Source of the DNA: Paraburkholderia sp. DHOC27
GTDB taxonomy: Bacteria; Pseudomonadota; Gammaproteobacteria; Burkholderiales; Burkholderiaceae
Assembly: GCF_003429005.1 (NCBI RefSeq)
Contig: NZ_QVQV01000005.1
Coordinates: forward strand, 124,113-188,112
Direction of reading: 5' to 3'
DNA: 64,000 nucleotides
In this document: positions 60,613 to 64,000 of the stretch, piece by piece
Layout: every line of letters begins with the position of its first letter
Numbering within the stretch: position 1 is the stretch's first letter
The notes under the pieces: generated by a model
Databases searched by the model: none
What the model saw: the letters and a program-made list of their open reading frames with translations, nothing else
What the model was told of the DNA's origin: nothing
Translations under genes and position numbers: made by a program

Positions 60613-62094
60613 ATGTATCTCGGCATCGACCTCGGCACGTCCGAAGTGAAAGTCCTGCTGCTTGCGTCCGATGGACGCGTGATCGGCACCGCAGGCTCCC
60701 CGTTCACCGTTTCGCGCCCGCATCAACGCTGGGCCGAGCAAAACCCCGCCGACTGGTGGGCCGGCACGCGCGCCGCGCTGGCCGCGCTGCGCACGAAGCA
60801 TCCGGACGAGTTCGCGCAGATCCGCGGCATTGGCCTGTCTGGTCAGATGCACGGCGCCGTGCTGCTCGATGAACAAGACCGCGTGTTGCGTCCTGCTATC
60901 TTGTGGAACGACATGCGCAGCGTCGAGGAATGCGCCGAACTCACCGAGCGCGCGCCCGAGCTGCATCGTATTGCCGGCAACCTGGCCATGCCCGGCTTCA
61001 CTGCGCCCAAGCTGCTGTGGATCGCGCGTCACGAGCCGGAGATTTTCAGGCAAACGGCCAGCGTGCTGTTGCCGAAAGACTACCTGCGCCTGCAACTGAC
61101 CGGCGACAAGGTCTCGGACCCATCGGACGCCGCCGGCACGCTCTGGCTGGACGTCGCGAAACGCGACTGGTCGGACGCCCTGCTCGCCGCGTGCGACATG
61201 AGCCGCGCGCAGATGCCGCGGCTGTGCGAAGGCAGCGAATCGTCGGGCGTGTTGCGCCCGGAGGTGGCGCGTGAGTTCGGCTTGAGCGAAGGCGTGGTGG
61301 TCGCGGCAGGTGGCGGCGACAACGCCACCAGCGCGATCGGCATTGGCGCGACGCAGCCGGGCGACGGCTTCGTCTCGCTCGGTACCTCGGGCGTGCTGTG
61401 CGTGGTCGGCGACAGCTTCCGGCCCAACCCCGCGTCAGCAGTGCATGCGTTTTGTCACGCGATTCCGGACCGTTGGCATCAGATGAGTGTGGTGCTCTCG
61501 GCGGCAAGCTGTTTGCGCTGGGTCTGCAAGCTCACCTCCACGGATGAACCCACGCTGCTCGCCGAAGTCGAGGCGCTCACGCCCGACGCCCTCGCGAGCG
61601 CGCCGTTCTTCCTGCCGTATCTGTCCGGCGAACGTACGCCGCACAACGATCCGTACGCGCAAGGCGTGTTCTTCGGCATGAACCACGCCACCGATCGCGC
61701 CCTGCTCGGCTATGCCGTACTCGAAGGCGTGACCTTCGCGCTGACCGACGGACTCGACGCCCTGCGCGCGGCGGGCACGGAAGCGAGCGCGTTGTCACTG
61801 CTCGGCGGCGGCGCGCGCAGCAACTACTGGGCGCAATTGCTGGCGGACGCGTTGAACACGACCACCCGCAAACATGGCGGCGGTGAGACCGGCGCCGCAC
61901 TCGGCGCGGCGCGGCTTGGATGGCTCGCAGCCGGCGGCGATCCCGCGCAGGTGTTGAGCAAGCCGCCGGTGGAAAGCGAATTCACGCCGAACCCCGCGCG
62001 CCATGCGGAATTGCGCGCGCGGCTCGACGGTTTCCGTGCGCTGTACCGCCACGTGCGGCCGCTGTTCGAGCCGGCGCGCGAGCGGCTGGCTTAG
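60613..62094 (+). CDS. xylB: Xylulokinase
   Basis: Phosphorylates D-xylulose to xylulose 5-phosphate, which enters the pentose phosphate pathway. It has 493 residues of the FGGY kinase fold: YLGIDLGTSEVKVLLL (phosphate loop), GLSGQMHGAVLLDEQDRVLRPAILWNDMRS (substrate region), AAGGGDNATSAIGIG, LPYLSGERTPHNDPYAQG and LSLLGGGARSNYWAQLLAD. ATG 60613 begins the fold. It lies 246 bp after dalD and 70 bp before the SorC-type regulator, with a stem-loop separating it from dalD. Confidence 0.95.
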   Translation: MYLGIDLGTSEVKVLLLASDGRVIGTAGSPFTVSRPHQRWAEQNPADWWAGTRAALAALRTKHPDEFAQIRGIGLSGQMHGAVLLDEQDRVLRPAILWNDMRSVEECAELTERAPELHRIAGNLAMPGFTAPKLLWIARHEPEIFRQTASVLLPKDYLRLQLTGDKVSDPSDAAGTLWLDVAKRDWSDALLAACDMSRAQMPRLCEGSESSGVLRPEVAREFGLSEGVVVAAGGGDNATSAIGIGATQPGDGFVSLGTSGVLCVVGDSFRPNPASAVHAFCHAIPDRWHQMSVVLSAASCLRWVCKLTSTDEPTLLAEVEALTPDALASAPFFLPYLSGERTPHNDPYAQGVFFGMNHATDRALLGYAVLEGVTFALTDGLDALRAAGTEASALSLLGGGARSNYWAQLLADALNTTTRKHGGGETGAALGAARLGWLAAGGDPAQVLSKPPVESEFTPNPARHAELRARLDGFRALYRHVRPLFEPARERLA

Positions 62095-62164
62095 GCATGA
62101 CGTCCATGCCGATATCGGCAAGCTGAGCGCCTGCCATCCTCGGTGTCAAACAACAGAGGCCATC

Positions 62165-63112
62165 GTGCCCAAGTCCAACGAAAAACTCGATCTCGCCACC
62201 CGTGCCGCCTGGCTGTACTACGTGGCCGGCAATACCCAGAACGAGATCGCCGAGAAGCTGCAGGTCTCGCGCCCCGTCGCGCAGCGGCTGGTGGCGTTCG
62301 CGGTCGAGAAGAACCTGATCCGCGTGCGGGTGGATCATCAACTGGCCGATTGCCTGTCGCTCGCCGAGCAGTTATCGAAGCGCTACGGGCTGACGATGTG
62401 CGAAGTCGTGCCGGTGGATAGCGACACGCCTGAAGAGGTCGACCGCAAGCTGGCGGTGGCCGGGGCGCAGGTGATGGAACGCTACCTCACCGCGGAAAAG
62501 CCGATGGTGGTCGCCGTCGGCAGCGGCCGGACGCTGAAGGCCGCTGTCGATCAAATCGCGCAACTGGAGCGTCCGCAGCACCGGTTGGTGTCGATGGTCG
62601 GGGCGATCGCCCAGGACGGCTCCTCGAACCGCTATGACGTCGCGCTGCACATTTCGGAGAAGACGGGCGGCAAGCATTTTCTGCTGCCGGCGCCGCTGCT
62701 CGCCGATAGCGAGGCGGAGCGCGCGCAGTGGTGCAATCACCGGCTGTATCGGATCGTCGAATCGCTCACCGGCGAAGCGGATGTCGCGTTCGTGGGGATC
62801 GGCAATATCGGGCCGAACTGTCCGCTGCATGAAGACGGGTTCATTACCGCGGCGGAGGTGAAGGAGCTGATGCAGCACGAGGCGATTGCCGAGATGCTCG
62901 GCTTGCCGATCGACGCGTCCGGCGCACATGTGGAGTCGTCGACCGGGCATCGCGTGACGAGCGTGGCGCTGGATTCACCGCCGCGGCGACCTACGATTGG
63001 TTTTGCTGGTGGCGTGCGCAAGCAGGATGCGGTGATCGCGGTGTTGAAGGGGGGGTGGTTGTCGGGGTTGGTGACGGATGAGTTGTGTGCGCGGGCGGCG
63101 TTGGGGGCGTAG
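62165..63112 (+). CDS. SorC/DeoR-type sugar-binding regulator, probable pentitol regulator
   Basis: A 315-residue transcription factor. The N-terminal HTH (ATRAAWLYYVAGNTQNEIAE, LQVSRPVAQRLVAFAVEK) resembles Crp/SorC-type, and the rest is a phosphosugar-isomerase-like effector domain (VAVGSGRTLKAAVDQIAQL, NIGPNCPLHEDGFI, IGFAGGVRKQDAVIAVLKGGW). Start GTG 62165 has GAGG 7 bases upstream; a longer frame back to 62003 overlaps xylB. It ends the locus SDR/dalD/xylB, so it most likely controls it, as DalR does in Klebsiella. The effector is probably a phosphorylated or free pentitol. Confidence 0.9.
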   Translation: MPKSNEKLDLATRAAWLYYVAGNTQNEIAEKLQVSRPVAQRLVAFAVEKNLIRVRVDHQLADCLSLAEQLSKRYGLTMCEVVPVDSDTPEEVDRKLAVAGAQVMERYLTAEKPMVVAVGSGRTLKAAVDQIAQLERPQHRLVSMVGAIAQDGSSNRYDVALHISEKTGGKHFLLPAPLLADSEAERAQWCNHRLYRIVESLTGEADVAFVGIGNIGPNCPLHEDGFITAAEVKELMQHEAIAEMLGLPIDASGAHVESSTGHRVTSVALDSPPRRPTIGFAGGVRKQDAVIAVLKGGWLSGLVTDELCARAALGA

Positions 63113-63143
63113 TTGGCGAAGGCGGATAGGATGCGCTTCCGGC

Positions 63144-63512
63144 TTAGACGTTCGGCCAGTTAGACGATGGCACAAAGTAACGCCATCTTTCCGGCAGTTT
63201 TCCTATCGGCCCGGGAGCGTCCTTATATATCTCGATCTCCTGGCATATTCCGTTGACCACATGAAGCAATACATGCACGTCGACGCCATCCGTATCTGGA
63301 GCGGACAGTTCAACCGGAACCCGCGCAATGACTGATGCGCGCACAGGATTTTGTATCTGCAATCCAAGGCTGCCTTCAGCATCGATCTGCCGCACGTTGC
63401 ATGACCTTAGCTGTTCCCGAATTTCTCCTGCGCCGGGGAAATCGGGAGCAGTTAGCAAATCCATCAGTGCTCGCTCGTGAAGCGAAGGCTCACGATAATC
63501 AAGTGTCACCAT
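63144..63512 (-). CDS. Hypothetical protein near the right edge
   Basis: A 122-residue protein without a family name I can defend. ATG 63512 has a textbook ribosome site (GGAGG, 8 bases upstream), supporting a real gene. It starts MVTLDYREPSLHERALMDLL and ends with HVLLHVVNGICQEIEIYKDA and PERWRYFVP. A short acidic alpha/beta protein with no signal peptide. It reminds me of small single-domain proteins seen near polymorphic-toxin loci (DUF6984-like), but that is a weak impression. GC content is clearly lower than in the pentitol genes. On the same strand as the next gene. Confidence 0.72.
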   Translation of the reverse strand: MVTLDYREPSLHERALMDLLTAPDFPGAGEIREQLRSCNVRQIDAEGSLGLQIQNPVRASVIARVPVELSAPDTDGVDVHVLLHVVNGICQEIEIYKDAPGPIGKLPERWRYFVPSSNWPNV

Positions 63513-63597
63513 GATTCGCCTCCGTGACCGCGATCACGTACGTAGTCACGCGTAAAGCGCATTTTCATTCAGACGGTTGGCCTTGCAGTTTCTTGAT

Positions 63598-63981
63598 TTA
63601 GTCGTCTGGCGGATCAAACCACAAATCAAAGTGAAGCTCCATTTCGAGCGATGCCAAATCCGCCATGTGTTTTGGCTTAAGAGCGGGACCTCCGTTCCCC
63701 GATACGGAAGTCCACAAACAGTATGTTCGGTACCAGCAACCCATCTCTCGTAGCTTTTTCATGTCGATGTGACCGGTCCTGATCTTCCGCAGCAAAAGAT
63801 CGAGATGATTCGAAACATCAACGGACTCAAGTTCACTGGTGTCAAGGAACCAGCCCAGAAGTCCGTTCCTGCTGCTGGTCCTCGTCGGTGAAATCTTGAT
63901 TTCGGTTGTCACGCGTTTCATCGTTTCCATATCGGAGCAATAAATGCAAAGCGTGACGTAAGTTCGTGCGCAAGCTGACAT
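63598..63981 (-). CDS. DUF4279-like hypothetical protein
   Basis: A 127-residue protein whose pattern fits DUF4279: RTYVTLCIYCSDMETMKRVTTEIKISPTR opening, then GLLGWFLDTSELESVDVSNHL and LLLRKIRTGHIDMKKLRE, finishing in an acidic LHFDLWFDPPDD. The family is of unknown function. The start at ATG 63981 is close to the window edge; only 19 bp upstream are visible, with GGATCAG about 6 bases before the ATG. It is 85 bp upstream of the previous hypothetical gene on the same strand and shares its lower GC. Confidence 0.75.
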   Translation of the reverse strand: MSACARTYVTLCIYCSDMETMKRVTTEIKISPTRTSSRNGLLGWFLDTSELESVDVSNHLDLLLRKIRTGHIDMKKLREMGCWYRTYCLWTSVSGNGGPALKPKHMADLASLEMELHFDLWFDPPDD

Positions 63982-64000
63982 ATCTGATCCGATAGGTTAG

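Overview
The window is high-GC chromosomal DNA from a beta-proteobacterium of the Burkholderiaceae. Paraburkholderia is my best guess. It rests on gene order (argF beside a DUF3579 gene, argG, rpsT/murJ, lpxK-Trm112-kdsB-adk), an OmpC-type 16-strand porin, and a kynBUA operon with a divergent Lrp-type regulator. The species is inferred, not proven. I saw no tRNA, rRNA, CRISPR array, insertion sequence or prophage.

Left part (1-16.6 kb), mostly accessory and regulatory genes. It opens with a truncated tandem-ATPase peptide ABC transporter gene, followed by an exported glycine-repeat protein, an aldo/keto reductase and a GntR/UTRA regulator. Next come a CoA transferase whose family III segments are in swapped order and, divergent from it, a citrate synthase homologue with an N-terminal helix-turn-helix; an AT-rich array of inverted repeats lies between them. 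After these are a DUF2917/MocR pair, a DHA2 drug exporter, a catalytically degenerate EAL protein overlapping tail to tail with an ECF sigma factor gene, a stand-alone ClpP, and a NYN/OST-HTH RNA-type protein.

Centre (16.6-49.5 kb), mostly housekeeping. Genes are a porin, sodB, xseA, lpxK-Trm112-kdsB-adk (lipid A, KDO and nucleotide metabolism), a type-10-like SDR, murJ overlapping a SirB1-type gene, rpsT, DUF3579, argF, argG, murB, a YajQ-family gene, plsY, ybaK, ogt overlapping xerD, queG, tsaE overlapping amiC, an EamA exporter, a pirin, a thioredoxin-TPR chaperone (CnoX type), tcdA, pdxH, cfa, a DUF72 gene, msrA and a flavin reductase.

Right part (49.5-64 kb), catabolic and surface functions. 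KynR faces kynB-kynU-kynA, which carries tryptophan to anthranilate. A large autotransporter and two small hypothetical genes follow. Then comes a pentitol locus: an L-xylulose reductase-like SDR divergent from D-arabinitol dehydrogenase, then xylulokinase and a SorC-type regulator. The last 0.9 kb has visibly lower GC and holds two small genes with no clear link to their neighbours (one DUF4279-like), possibly the edge of an acquired segment.

The most distinctive item is the pair at 5.1-7.9 kb. An enzyme-like citrate synthase fused to a DNA-binding domain faces a CoA transferase of rearranged architecture across four alternating ATCAA/TTGAT half-sites. This suggests an autoregulated acyl-CoA pathway whose enzyme may be its own repressor.
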